Shown here: positions 1 to 9,350 of the stretch, piece by piece
Position numbering within the stretch: position 1 is the stretch's first letter
Layout: each line of letters starts with the position of its first letter
Source of the DNA: Deltaproteobacteria bacterium
GTDB lineage: Bacteria; Desulfobacterota; Desulfuromonadia; Geobacterales; Pseudopelobacteraceae
Reading direction: 5' to 3'
DNA length: 36,003 nucleotides
NCBI GenBank assembly: GCA_014380135.1
Contig: JACMKN010000071.1
Span: 1-36,003 of the forward strand
The notes under the pieces: generated by a model
Database searches by the model: none
Seen by the model: only the letters and a program-made list of their open reading frames with translations
What the model was told of the DNA's origin: nothing
Translations under genes and position numbers: made by a program

Positions 1-627
1 GCCCAGCTTGCCTCGCAGACGAGTTACATGTGTATCTACCGTTCTGGTGTCACCGGCATTGTTGTAGCTCCAGACATTTTGCAAAAGTTTTTCACGGCTC
101 TGTACACATCCGACTTTCTCCACCATAAAGAGTAGAAGTTTGAACTCCGTACTGGTCAAATCAATCTCCAAACCGGCACTTTTTACAGTATGACGTTGCT
201 TGTCGATGACGATATCTCCAATTGAAAGATGATCAGAAATTGGAATTGGTGCCTCATGTTCAAAACGTCTCATGACGGCTTTGATCCTCAAGGATACCTC
301 GCGCGTTGAAAATGGCTTAACGATATAATCGTCGGCTCCGACTTCAAACCCGACCACCCGGTCAATTTCATCACCTTTTGCAGTTATCATGATGATCGGG
401 ATCTGAGCTGTGCGCGAATCCTTGCGGAGTGCCTTACAGACCTCGGTCCCCAACAAACCCGGCAGCATCATGTCCAGAAGGATCAGATCCGGCAGATCTG
501 CCACAGCCCGTTCAAGACCCTGTTTGCCATCATAAACGCAGGTAGTGGCATAACCTTCCTTCTCAAGATTGAAAGCCAATAATTCAGCCAGGTCTTTTTC
601 GTCCTCGATAATCAGCACTTTCTTCAT
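1..627 (-). CDS. OmpR/PhoB-family DNA-binding response regulator (C-terminus runs off window)
   Basis: Own translation of minus strand from ATG at 627: MKKVLIIEDEKDLAELLAFNLEKEGY...DLILLDMMLPGLLG...IIMITAKGDEIDRVVGFEVGADDYIVKPFS...; receiver domain plus winged-helix start (TSTEFKLLLFMVEKVG..RTVDTHVTRLRGKLG). Confidence 0.93.
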   Translation of the reverse strand, partial: MKKVLIIEDEKDLAELLAFNLEKEGYATTCVYDGKQGLERAVADLPDLILLDMMLPGLLGTEVCKALRKDSRTAQIPIIMITAKGDEIDRVVGFEVGADDYIVKPFSTREVSLRIKAVMRRFEHEAPIPISDHLSIGDIVIDKQRHTVKSAGLEIDLTSTEFKLLLFMVEKVGCVQSREKLLQNVWSYNNAGDTRTVDTHVTRLRGKLG

Positions 628-850
628 GTCACGCTCCTGCTCTTGATTCAAAACAGTTAGAATACATTCAATCTCACGCGATCATGTGTAACATACAATT
701 GTTACAGCAATGTTGCAGGCTTATTAAGATTTCGTAGAAATTGTAATACGGAGCTACAGTTAATAGAATTTACAAAAATTTTATCTTACCTCCACACAAT
801 TGTAATATTGATCGTATATAGTAAAGGAAAACAACTAGGGAGAACATGCG

Positions 851-1033
851 ATGAAAATCAGGCTTAATGACGACTATTACTTCTGGTGCTGCGACTGGTG
901 TGACACCGAAAATCTGGTGCTCTGGACAAGACTGCAGGATGGGACCTATTGTGGAGCCTGCCACAAACCGATGAACCTGCCGGACATAAATGGCGTTGAC
1001 ATTGACAGCACGATTGCTGCGGGGTTGTATTAG
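851..1033 (+). CDS. small zinc-ribbon-like protein (CDWC...CGAC)
   Basis: 60-aa ORF with two CxxC-type pairs, purine-rich sequence upstream; followed immediately by another small ORF. Confidence 0.6.
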   Translation: MKIRLNDDYYFWCCDWCDTENLVLWTRLQDGTYCGACHKPMNLPDINGVDIDSTIAAGLY

Positions 1034-1035
1034 CC

Positions 1036-1191
1036 ATGCGCAAGCTGCTAACAAATCTGGCCGAATTGTTTCGCCTGCCGGTTTCGAGCGGTTTTGCTGA
1101 GCTGGATATACAGATAGATAAATTGCGCTTGTTGCGGGATTCTTATCAAGCTCCGCCACAAATACAACTGCATGGAAACGATAGCGAGTAA
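1036..1191 (+). CDS. small hypothetical protein (51 aa)
   Basis: ATG 2 nt after the previous stop: MRKLLTNLAELFRLPVSSGFAELDIQIDKLRLLRDSYQAPPQIQLHGNDSE*; below the ORF-track length cutoff. Confidence 0.45.
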   Translation: MRKLLTNLAELFRLPVSSGFAELDIQIDKLRLLRDSYQAPPQIQLHGNDSE

Positions 1192-1340
1192 ATTCGTACA
1201 ACAGGGTATGGATTTGTAAAGCGAAGAGACTATTATTTGTATTTAACAGTGCTGAATGAAGTTGTGTACTGCCGTTGTTACTAATGCAGGATAAGGATCA
1301 ATGCCCGCGATACAACTGCACCAGGCAAATAGTTCCATAG

Positions 1341-1553
1341 TTATTGACTCTTTTTGAACACCGGACAGTTAGGGCATTTCTGTCGCAGGAGTTCCAATTC
1401 ACGCACTCCAATTTGACTTAGCTCGGCGTTGTCTGAAGCACACAGCTTTTGCACGAGTTCCTCCCATTCGTAACTTGAACAAGGTTTTTCCAAAGGAATT
1501 TTTCTCATTTTACGCGCTTGCTCGACATACTTGCGATTATTCGTAGACATCAT
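1341..1553 (-). CDS. hypothetical protein (70 aa, CPNC motif)
   Basis: ORF with plausible composition; no family recognised. Confidence 0.5.
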   Translation of the reverse strand: MMSTNNRKYVEQARKMRKIPLEKPCSSYEWEELVQKLCASDNAELSQIGVRELELLRQKCPNCPVFKKSQ

Positions 1554-1867
1554 GGCTGTGATCCTCTGTTTTTACAGCGTACGACCAGTTCGTTCGAGCA
1601 CAAGTATCGCTTGTCCTTCTCTACGGTTTTAATCAAAGCATACCATATCCGCCTGTGTGAAATACTATTGTGACATTGCAACTTTATTCTGTCTGATGCC
1701 GGGTTTCCGGATATACGGTTGGTACGGTTGCGACAAGTAACCACAGATTATGCACCGCGTACCCTGCACAACACCGAATTCAAGTATGATCTCATGCTTC
1801 ATGACCCCAATCTCGGCCTTACACTTTGGACAGCTCACATTAACCTCCCATTAAATCTTAGGTGCGA

Positions 1868-2092
1868 TTACACTGCAGCGCAATATTCACTTGGATCACA
1901 GTCGCTTTCACTATCGGATGTCTTATCATGGTTGTCATGCTTTCCAAGATCATGATGCAGCTGTATTACCGCCTTGAAAGCTGCAATGATTGATTCCTTT
2001 GCCGCCTTGTCGCTGCATTGATCATAAGCATTCTTCAAGGCTGCAATGGCGGTACTGGTAAGAATGTTCATATTGAGACGTGCTCTGTCCAT
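1868..2092 (-). CDS. hypothetical protein (74 aa)
   Basis: ORF with helical, acidic composition; no family recognised. Confidence 0.45.
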   Translation of the reverse strand: MDRARLNMNILTSTAIAALKNAYDQCSDKAAKESIIAAFKAVIQLHHDLGKHDNHDKTSDSESDCDPSEYCAAV

Positions 2093-2146
2093 GTTGGTTT
2101 CCTTTCAAATCAATGGGGTTGTTTCTCCATTATGATTCACTTGAAT

Positions 2147-3724
2147 TCAGGCAATGTGACGCTTCAAATGGCGCTGCCATTCGTCGGCAGTCACCTTTTT
2201 CAAAAACGGAAGGGCCTGTGCGGGAGTCATTGAAGGATTGCGATGACTTACCCCGAAATAACGGCACATCACCTCGAAAAGGTAGGTATTGTCCACAAGC
2301 CGGTCCATGCCCAGCTCCCGCGCCTTGTGGCCGTACGCCAGCAGCAGCTGGTCTTCGGCGGTATGATTGCAGGAAGTAAAGCCCACATTTCCGCGGCGTA
2401 TGACGGCCGATGGCTGTCCCTTGATGTTCTTGCCATAGGAACTGTGGGACAGGATTTTGGCCAGGGTGGCATCGGGCTGATAGATGAAATCTCCGGGATA
2501 TGCTGCAAAGTCTGGAGCCATGGCATCCGCAATCATTCGCATCTCATCCTGGCCAATAGCAAAGCCGGTATACTCCCGGACAATTTCTCCGATTTCAGCC
2601 GCTCCCCTGCCCTTCATCTTTTTGATAATGACCTCGAAGGACGCCTTGGCTGCCCGGTATGAACGCAGAGCAGCTGTCGAATCGTTATAGTCCGGTCCGG
2701 TGCCGTTGATCCCCCAACCCGAATTGCCGTGATCGGAAGTGACTATGACCAGGGTGTTTGGATTGGCAGCCAGATATGTGTCAATAACGGCCAGGGTGTC
2801 ATCAAGTTCCAGCGTATCTGTTATCGCTCCCCAGGCGTCGTTGGAGTGACTGGCGTGATCGATCCGCCCCGCCTCCACCTGGAGGATGAAACCGCGCGGG
2901 TTGCGGGAGAGGCGCTGCAGCGCCGCCGCAGTCATTTCCGGAAGACTGGGCTGCTGGGCACCCAGCTCCTTGTCGTTGAGCCGATCTACCGCATAGGCCA
3001 GATGGGAGGGGGAAAAGGAGCCCATCAGCGGTCGTCCGTCCGTCTCGCTGGCCAGAAGCGCCTTGCGGTTCCTGACGACATCAAAACCGGCTATGGCAAA
3101 CTCTGCAAAAAGATCTTTCTTGTCCGGGCGTTTTGTAGCATCAAAATGTACGCTGCCGCCCCCTAGAAGAACATCGGGACGAAAGGCTAGCATATCCAGA
3201 GCAATGGCATCCTCCAGGTCACGATGCGGTTGGTGGGAGACCCAGGCGGCCGGCGTGGCATGGGTGACCCTGGTTGTTGTCACCAGGCCGCAACCGTATC
3301 CTTCACCCTTCAGCAGTTCCAGTATGGTTGTAAGCGGACGACCGTCGGGGAGAGCCGCCAACAGTCTGTTGTTGGTTTTGACACCGGTAGCCCAGGCGGC
3401 CGAGGCCGGCGCCGAATCGGTGACGATACTGGAAAGGCTGGCAGTCGCCATATATCCGACCGACGAACGAGAATCCCGCAGGCGGGCATACAGGTTGGAA
3501 TCTGTTTTTCCGAAAACTCCGGTGCGGATCTCGTGCATCGCCCTCGTCACACCCAGCGGCATACCGTCACCCACGACAAAGATCAGCCCTTTGCCTTTGC
3601 CCGGTTCAAATGACGGCAAAAGTGAAGCCTCACCGCGGTTCGGCATAAATGCATAAAGCGCCCCGGCGCCGAGCAGTTTGATAAGATTGCGACGGCTGAT
3701 ACCTGAAGGAGTAATTTTATCCAT
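2147..3724 (-). CDS. alkaline phosphatase family protein, Tat-exported
   Basis: SRRNLIKLLGAGAL twin-arginine signal; VVGDGMPLGV, TDSAPASAAWATG (nucleophile Ser), EAGRIDHASHSND, VTSDHGNSGWG metal-binding motifs. Confidence 0.93.
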   Translation of the reverse strand: MDKITPSGISRRNLIKLLGAGALYAFMPNRGEASLLPSFEPGKGKGLIFVVGDGMPLGVTRAMHEIRTGVFGKTDSNLYARLRDSRSSVGYMATASLSSIVTDSAPASAAWATGVKTNNRLLAALPDGRPLTTILELLKGEGYGCGLVTTTRVTHATPAAWVSHQPHRDLEDAIALDMLAFRPDVLLGGGSVHFDATKRPDKKDLFAEFAIAGFDVVRNRKALLASETDGRPLMGSFSPSHLAYAVDRLNDKELGAQQPSLPEMTAAALQRLSRNPRGFILQVEAGRIDHASHSNDAWGAITDTLELDDTLAVIDTYLAANPNTLVIVTSDHGNSGWGINGTGPDYNDSTAALRSYRAAKASFEVIIKKMKGRGAAEIGEIVREYTGFAIGQDEMRMIADAMAPDFAAYPGDFIYQPDATLAKILSHSSYGKNIKGQPSAVIRRGNVGFTSCNHTAEDQLLLAYGHKARELGMDRLVDNTYLFEVMCRYFGVSHRNPSMTPAQALPFLKKVTADEWQRHLKRHIA

Positions 3725-3985
3725 GTGGTTCCTTCCTGTTTATATGATTTTTGACAGTTTCAAGTTACACGCATGTATAAAGTACGCTGACTTGATAATT
3801 CTGCAACGGAACGATTTATTACTAGCAAATATTTGATTACATCGGTGTGCCAACTCTGAAATATCTTTGTCACGGATTATGCTGCGCTGCACTGTGTAGA
3901 TTCAGTAACCAAACCGTTACCGAATTGCTACGTAGCAGCAGTCTTATATCTGCTATGATTTTATGATTTTCGGGACGCCTTCTTT

Positions 3986-6178
3986 ATGATGTCAACTCTT
4001 TGCCACATGGTATGGATACTGGTCGTTGCTGTTATTCTGATCTCCGCAACAGACGCTGCGTCTGCCAGCGCATCCAGTTTCTCGGTCACCATTCAGGCTT
4101 CACCTAAGCTGCTCTTGTCACCGGTCGCCCAAGCCGCCATCAATGATACCAGGGCGTTGCTGCAACAGGCCATGCCCTCGGCACATATCAGTATCAACAA
4201 TAAAGCCGGAACGCAGATTGTCATCGTCCTGCCGGATACCAGCCCATCAACTAACAGACCGCATCCCCTCCAGCCTGCTTCGACCGCCAAAAATCGCCTG
4301 TCAACACCCGACCGTTCCTATCGCTGGAAATCCCGTTCCGAAGCTGGCCAAACGGTACTCAGGCTGCAGGCCCGCTCACCTCAGGGGGTTGCTTGCGGTC
4401 TGTATGGTCTGCTTCAAGGCAAGCTTGGATTCCGTTTCCATCATCCGAGGGAGTCGGTCATCCCGGAGTACCACAGATGGCCGCTTCCTGATCATTTCAT
4501 CTTCTCGGGACGTCCACGTTTTGAAAAGAGCGGGTTTCATCTTCACACCATGCACCCGATCGAACTGGCCGAACAGATCCTCAACCCCGATTATCCGAAC
4601 GCTTTCGAGGATGTGGCCCGATATATCGACTGGCTGGCGCGCAACGGCCAGAACACCATGCAGTTTGTGCTTTTGCGCGGGATAGACCGCGACCGCTGGC
4701 CCAGTCATGCGGCCCGGATTGTTGAGTACGCCCATCGGCGCGGTGTTATGTGCGGGGTCCAGATTTCCCTGAGCATGCTGCAGCAGCAGGCCTTTCAATC
4801 CATTACCCTGCTGCGTTTGTATCCCGGCTATCGGCGGCAGGTGGATGACACCCTGGCCTGGCTGTTTCAGATACCTTGGGATTTTGTTTCTCTGGAGCCG
4901 ACCATGGGCGAACATCTGCCGTTTCTGAACAGGCTTGTACCGGACATCCAGGCCCATCTTGAACGACAGGTGGCAGAGCGTTATCATACCCTGCTGCTGT
5001 TCGGTACCCATGTCATCGGCGGCGCTGATGTACCGCGCGAACCGCAGCTTGCCGGCAGCGGCATCCTGGTGCATTCGGTGATGTGCTATTCCGTATCGGA
5101 GACAAGCGCCCCGGTTTATGGCAACCGGAACCAGTGCTTCATGCTGCAGACCGCACAAAAGGAACAACCGCGACGGGAGACCTGGTACTGGCCGGAATCA
5201 TCCTACTGGGTCGGATTTGATACGCCGATACCGTTGCTGTTGTTGCCCTACCTGGATGCCCGCCGCCAGGATATCGAGACAATGGCCAGACTGGAGGTCA
5301 ACGGCCACCTGACGTTCACTTCCGGCTGGGAGTGGGGCTACTGGCTGATAGACTGGAGTATCGCCCGCTGGACGTGGGAGTATCGTGATGCGCAGACTGT
5401 TCGGCAGAGCAGCAGTTTGACTCCGTTGATGGAGATCCTGCCTGATCCGCGTCTGCGACCTATTTGGAAAGAAGCCCTCCGTCTCCAGAACCACTATCTG
5501 AAAGAGCGGGACCTGATGCGCTTCATGGCCGCCGCCACCCCTTTTTCCGAGCTGCCGCACCCCTTTGACAAACCGTTTCAGCCGGCCCCGGAATTCAACT
5601 ATTCCCGGCTGCTCCGATCTGCGAGCCAGCGGGAAGCAGACCTGCAACTCGGCAGGCCAATAAGAGACCTGGAGGAATATGCGCGCACAATGGGGGCTCT
5701 ATCGAAACGGATGGAGGCGATGCTCGCAATGGATGACAGGGCTGGAAATCCTGCTGCTACCATGCGGCGAAAATTGGTGGAGGAATTAAACAGAGCCCTG
5801 GCTGTCAGTTCACTCCGGGCCAGCCATCGGGCCATGACACTTAGAGCACTGTCAGCCAGGGTCAGTGAGCGGACAGGCAATAGCAGGCGGGACAAGAGTA
5901 ACTCAGCAAAATGGCTGAGCAACGCACGATTGGTACGCCACCAGGCTCTCGATCAGGTCAGACAGCAGGAATCCGGCTACCGATATCCGTTACCGCTGCT
6001 GACCGGCCGGCGTGAAAGCATAACCGCCTATCCCTTCGGTTACCTGTATCCCGCCAGCCGGCTGTATTTCTGGGAGCGTGAAGAACAGCAGGTCGAGCAC
6101 GGGCGCTTCGATCCCCTGTTCATGAATCTTTGGGATGTTTCCCGTACGCTGGGGTTGGAAAGTTTATTTTTCAGGTAA
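3986..6178 (+). CDS. exported protein with glycoside-hydrolase-like (GH67/GH20-like) organisation, 730 aa
   Basis: N-terminal hydrophobic signal; GVACGLYGLLQGKLGFRFHHPRESVIPE resembles alpha-glucuronidase/hexosaminidase N-domains followed by a barrel-like region. Confidence 0.7.
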   Translation: MMSTLCHMVWILVVAVILISATDAASASASSFSVTIQASPKLLLSPVAQAAINDTRALLQQAMPSAHISINNKAGTQIVIVLPDTSPSTNRPHPLQPASTAKNRLSTPDRSYRWKSRSEAGQTVLRLQARSPQGVACGLYGLLQGKLGFRFHHPRESVIPEYHRWPLPDHFIFSGRPRFEKSGFHLHTMHPIELAEQILNPDYPNAFEDVARYIDWLARNGQNTMQFVLLRGIDRDRWPSHAARIVEYAHRRGVMCGVQISLSMLQQQAFQSITLLRLYPGYRRQVDDTLAWLFQIPWDFVSLEPTMGEHLPFLNRLVPDIQAHLERQVAERYHTLLLFGTHVIGGADVPREPQLAGSGILVHSVMCYSVSETSAPVYGNRNQCFMLQTAQKEQPRRETWYWPESSYWVGFDTPIPLLLLPYLDARRQDIETMARLEVNGHLTFTSGWEWGYWLIDWSIARWTWEYRDAQTVRQSSSLTPLMEILPDPRLRPIWKEALRLQNHYLKERDLMRFMAAATPFSELPHPFDKPFQPAPEFNYSRLLRSASQREADLQLGRPIRDLEEYARTMGALSKRMEAMLAMDDRAGNPAATMRRKLVEELNRALAVSSLRASHRAMTLRALSARVSERTGNSRRDKSNSAKWLSNARLVRHQALDQVRQQESGYRYPLPLLTGRRESITAYPFGYLYPASRLYFWEREEQQVEHGRFDPLFMNLWDVSRTLGLESLFFR

Positions 6179-6358
6179 ACTTTGCAATATTTCTACCTGC
6201 AATGGCTCCGATTCCCAGGTGACATCAGGATAGAGCGATTTTTCGAGGCGGAGATAGGTGCCGTCTACTCCCGAAGGAGCCCACCAGCATTCGCTTCCAC
6301 GATTGGGCATTTCACTGAAAAGGTACAGGTCGTTGTTCTTGTCTCTGGCTATATACAT
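6164..6358 (-). CDS. small hypothetical protein (64 aa)
   Basis: MYIARDKNNDLYLFSEMPNRGSECWWAPSG...; convergent 3' overlap with the upstream gene; ATG at 6358 preferred over 6391. Confidence 0.5.
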   Translation of the reverse strand: MYIARDKNNDLYLFSEMPNRGSECWWAPSGVDGTYLRLEKSLYPDVTWESEPLQVEILQSLPEK

Positions 6359-6413
6359 GATCACTCTCCTTGTTACTGAAATTAACTTCACTATGTCGGG
6401 ACCGTACGATTAT

Positions 6414-6590
6414 TCAACAACTTTTCAGCAGGTTGGTTGCCACCTCAAAACGCTTGATCTTGCGCGTAGTAGTCTTCGGAAATTCCTCCTGACTGACAAT
6501 GAAATCCTTGACCCGGCTGTGTCCGGCTAACTCCGTTATTATACACATTGTCAGCGGCCGGTTCGGGTTACGATTGCGTAAAGAATCGTT
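6414..6590 (-). pseudogene. C-terminal remnant of a long-chain acyl-CoA synthetase (AMP-binding family)
   Basis: Minus-strand reading ends ...SRVKDFIVSQEEFPKTTTRKIKRFEVATNLLKSC*; matches the conserved 'LPKTTTRKIKR' C-terminal signature; no upstream body of the gene. Confidence 0.65.
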
Positions 6591-6887
6591 AGGGCAAAAC
6601 ACAATGATTCTGACGGTACTCGTAAACCTGTTCGAATCCGTCAAGCTGCAAGGGAAACTTTGAGGGTGTTTTCATGCTCGCCCTCCGTGAATTGTTGAAG
6701 GCCCGGAGATGTCTATCGGAGAGAAAAAAGGCGCTGCGAGGTTATTAACCTCTACCGGAAGTTAATCAGAATGTATGAAGATTGCAAGCCCATCGGAACA
6801 AACGTAACCGGATCGTAATCTTCGCGATTGGTTAGGAACCGATACTCGTCTCTTCCGGGAGGCAGGAGGATCAAATGCAATTACGCC

Positions 6888-7497
6888 TCACGTTATAAGC
6901 CGGGCCATTTCCACCACAAGCCCGCCGGTGGCACGGCACACTTTCACGGCAAAATCCAGATTCAGCGTCTCCAGCGTATCGCCGGGGCCGTGGTAGTGGG
7001 AACTGCGGAAGTTGGTCGTATCGGTTATCATGACAGCCTTGTAGCCATGGTCCCAAAAGGGGGCGTGATCCGAGCGCCGGCTGTCCGGTATTGTCTCCCC
7101 GTTGCCGGGTACCGCCAAGGCAAAATGGGGCAGGTCGATCCGGCATCTCTCAATCGCCCTGACAAATCCGCTAACCAGTTCAAGCGACTTTTCGTTTCCG
7201 ACTACCGCGATGAAGTTCGCCATTTCCGGAACCGGGACAGGTACACCCGCTGGAAATGATTGCGGTACGGAATCACTTGCGTAGGCGACCGATTCCAGCA
7301 CCAGGACACCCTCGATCTCCCAGTCTAGCTTGCGTACATGCCCGGCCAGGGCCCGACTGCCTCGCGTCCACGACTCAGGATCGCCCTCTATCTGGTTTTC
7401 CTCAAGGTTGACCCCGACCAGATGAATGGTCCGTTCAAATCGAAACTGCTGCAGGACCTCGGCCAGTTCCAGCAGCAGCGCCACACCACTGGCGTTG
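6888..7497 (-). pseudogene. M28 family metallopeptidase, 3' half (separated from its 5' half)
   Basis: NASGVALLLELAEVLQQF..IHLVGVNLEE..GVLVLESVAY..SDHAPFWDHGYKAVMITDTTNFRSSHYHGPGDTLETLNLDF; lacks the N-terminal half, which is found at 33376-33716. Confidence 0.88.
7484..7497. repeat. 14-bp direct repeat, left copy (CACCACTGGCGTTG)
   Basis: Identical to 33376-33389; located exactly at the break of the M28 gene. Confidence 0.85.
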
Positions 7498-7963
7498 CGG
7501 CTATTTATCGGATCCGCCCCCCCCTGCACCTGTACCCCCATTTCGATCCATCGCTACCGTTCCCGCATCTCCGGGCCACTCTTGGACCGCATCGACATCC
7601 ACATCGAAGTCCCGGCCGTCAAATACCGCGACCTGGCCGACCGTGGCGAGGCCGAGAGTTCCGCCGCAATTGCCAGGCGGATGGAGCAATCCCGCGAGCT
7701 GCAGCTGGAGCGCTACAAGGGCACCAAAATCCACTGCAACGCCCAGATGACGCCCCGCTTCATCAAGAAATACTGTGAACTGGATGTCAGCGGCAACCGC
7801 ATGCTGGAACTGGTCACTGATCGTTTGGGTTTCTCACCCGTACCTACACTCGCATTCTCAAGGTAGCCCGCACTATCGCTGATCTTGACGACAGCGTTAC
7901 CATCAATGAACAACATATCGCCGAGGCAATTCAGTATCGGAGTCTGGATAGGAAAACAAATTG
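7496..7963 (+). pseudogene. YifB/ComM-family Mg-chelatase-like AAA ATPase, C-terminal remnant
   Basis: CGYLSDP..(C8 run)..PCTCTPISIHRYRSRISGPLLDRIDIHIEVPAVKYRDLADR...ELVTDRLGF then, after a frame change near 7830-7840, [40 protein letters not shown]. Confidence 0.85.
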
Positions 7964-7994
7964 AATATAATTGGGGGGATGTCCCTAATTTCCC

Positions 7995-8162
7995 TTAATT
8001 CCATGAAGTCAACTGATAGGGCTCGGGCTTTCTCCATGGCTGCCACCAAACGACTGCTTCCGCGTTTTTCTCGACGCCCTCGCCTTTCACCTTGAGCCTG
8101 AGCCGGTAATTCATCCCTGCAACGACCTGTTGTTCTGCCCCTTCGTCGGATGTATTCCCGAA
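7995..8162 (-). pseudogene. cystatin-like domain protein, C-terminal remnant
   Basis: Minus-strand frame not in the ORF track: FGNTSDEGAEQQVVAGMNYRLRLKVKGEGVEKNAEAVVWWQPWRKPEPYQLTSWN*; QVVAG cystatin signature and PW motif; in-frame TGA immediately upstream. Confidence 0.6.
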
Positions 8163-8206
8163 TCACCTGCTCGTCTCATCCTACTGTCATTCGATTTCTT
8201 CATTGT

Positions 8207-9193
8207 TCAAACATTTGTACGCTCAGTTTTCGGGTCATGTGCATACGTCGGCAGCTTTGCTACGGTTCCACGCTTACCCTCTGTGACATTGTTGTAAGAC
8301 CGTGTCGTCCGATAGGCGAAATCTATATCATCACATTCGGCAAATCTGTTCAGCACGTCCTCCCATATCTCCTGAGTGCTCTCGCGCCTGTGGCGGGATG
8401 GACAGAGATGACGCACAGTCAGGAGTATCCCGTTTTCCTCGACGGTGGTGAAGACCTTCGGAGTCAGGTCGATCGGGACTATCAGAAAATCCCTTGCATA
8501 TTCCTTCAGTTTTCTCTCCGCGGGCTCGGCCAGATGCCCGGCATGTTTGACTGCTATCTCATTCAGGATATCCTTGGCTCTCTTCCAGTTGCTTTCGAAG
8601 GTAACGAGGACGGCAACCTCGTTCCAGATGAAGTCGTGCATCCCCCTGCTGTAGATTGCCAGGGGTTCGACGAACACTTTGCCGTTGGGGATATGCACGA
8701 TTCGCCCGGTGATCTGGTCCGCATGGACCCAGTTGCCGATCTCTGCGAGGGTAAACCGGAAAAGCGTCAGGTCCATAACATCCCCCGAGTGAATGCCGAT
8801 CTGGATGCGGTCCCCCACGGCGAAGGGCCTCCGCCAGAAAATCAACATCCATCCCACCAGGTTCACCAGCGGATCTTTCAAGGAAATAGCAAGACCCGCC
8901 GTCAAAAGCCCGAGAAAAGTGGCCACGCCGTGAAATCCCTCGAACAATCCCCGGCCCACCAGCAATGCGGTTAGCACGAATGCAGCATAACCGGAGATTT
9001 TCTGCCACTGGTAACGAACCTTCAAATTCTCCGTTTGCCGCCATACCAGCTTCAAAATCAGCCATCGCAAAGACCAGAGAAATGTAATGCCTGTCACATA
9101 GGTGAGCAACAGGCTGTAAAGTCCTACAGAAATACCGGTAGCTTTGCTAAGCCATACAACGAGATTTTGCAAATTTTCCTCAAAATTTTCCAT
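8207..9193 (-). CDS. MscS-family mechanosensitive ion channel
   Basis: FLGLLTAGLAISLKDPLVNLVGWMLIFWRRPFAVGDRIQIG..GDVMDLTLFRFTLAEIGNW..TGRIVHIPNGKVF. Confidence 0.9.
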   Translation of the reverse strand: MENFEENLQNLVVWLSKATGISVGLYSLLLTYVTGITFLWSLRWLILKLVWRQTENLKVRYQWQKISGYAAFVLTALLVGRGLFEGFHGVATFLGLLTAGLAISLKDPLVNLVGWMLIFWRRPFAVGDRIQIGIHSGDVMDLTLFRFTLAEIGNWVHADQITGRIVHIPNGKVFVEPLAIYSRGMHDFIWNEVAVLVTFESNWKRAKDILNEIAVKHAGHLAEPAERKLKEYARDFLIVPIDLTPKVFTTVEENGILLTVRHLCPSRHRRESTQEIWEDVLNRFAECDDIDFAYRTTRSYNNVTEGKRGTVAKLPTYAHDPKTERTNV

Positions 9194-9213
9194 GGTTCAT
9201 TCTTCCTCAACTG

Positions 9214-9330
9214 TCAAACATGATGAAGCCGCAACGAAATTCAACCTGTTTTGGCAGTTCTACCTTTACGCGAGGCGCCTCTTTATAGGGAATCCTGCTG
9301 AGAAGGTGAGTGTCCGACCGTTTCTTCATG
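9214..9330 (-). pseudogene. PPK2 polyphosphate kinase C-terminal remnant
   Basis: Minus-strand reading THLLSRIPYKEAPRVKVELPKQ...* matches ITHLLGRIPYKEAPRKKVKLPKR of the intact PPK2 at 20329-21282; the DNA is also alignable. Confidence 0.75.
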
Positions 9331-9350
9331 GCCGAACCTGACACTCCGAC

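Noticed and set aside
3725-3985. Pho box between the alkaline phosphatase and the GH-like gene
   Set aside because: CTGTCA-like strings are present (TGTAACTTGAAACTGTCA) but the spacing does not match the 11-bp direct-repeat rule.
7966-8000. GGGGGGATGTCCCTAATTTCCC as a transposase (RayT-type) end
   Set aside because: Looks vaguely like sequences flanking such genes, but no transposase reading frame or paired end is present.
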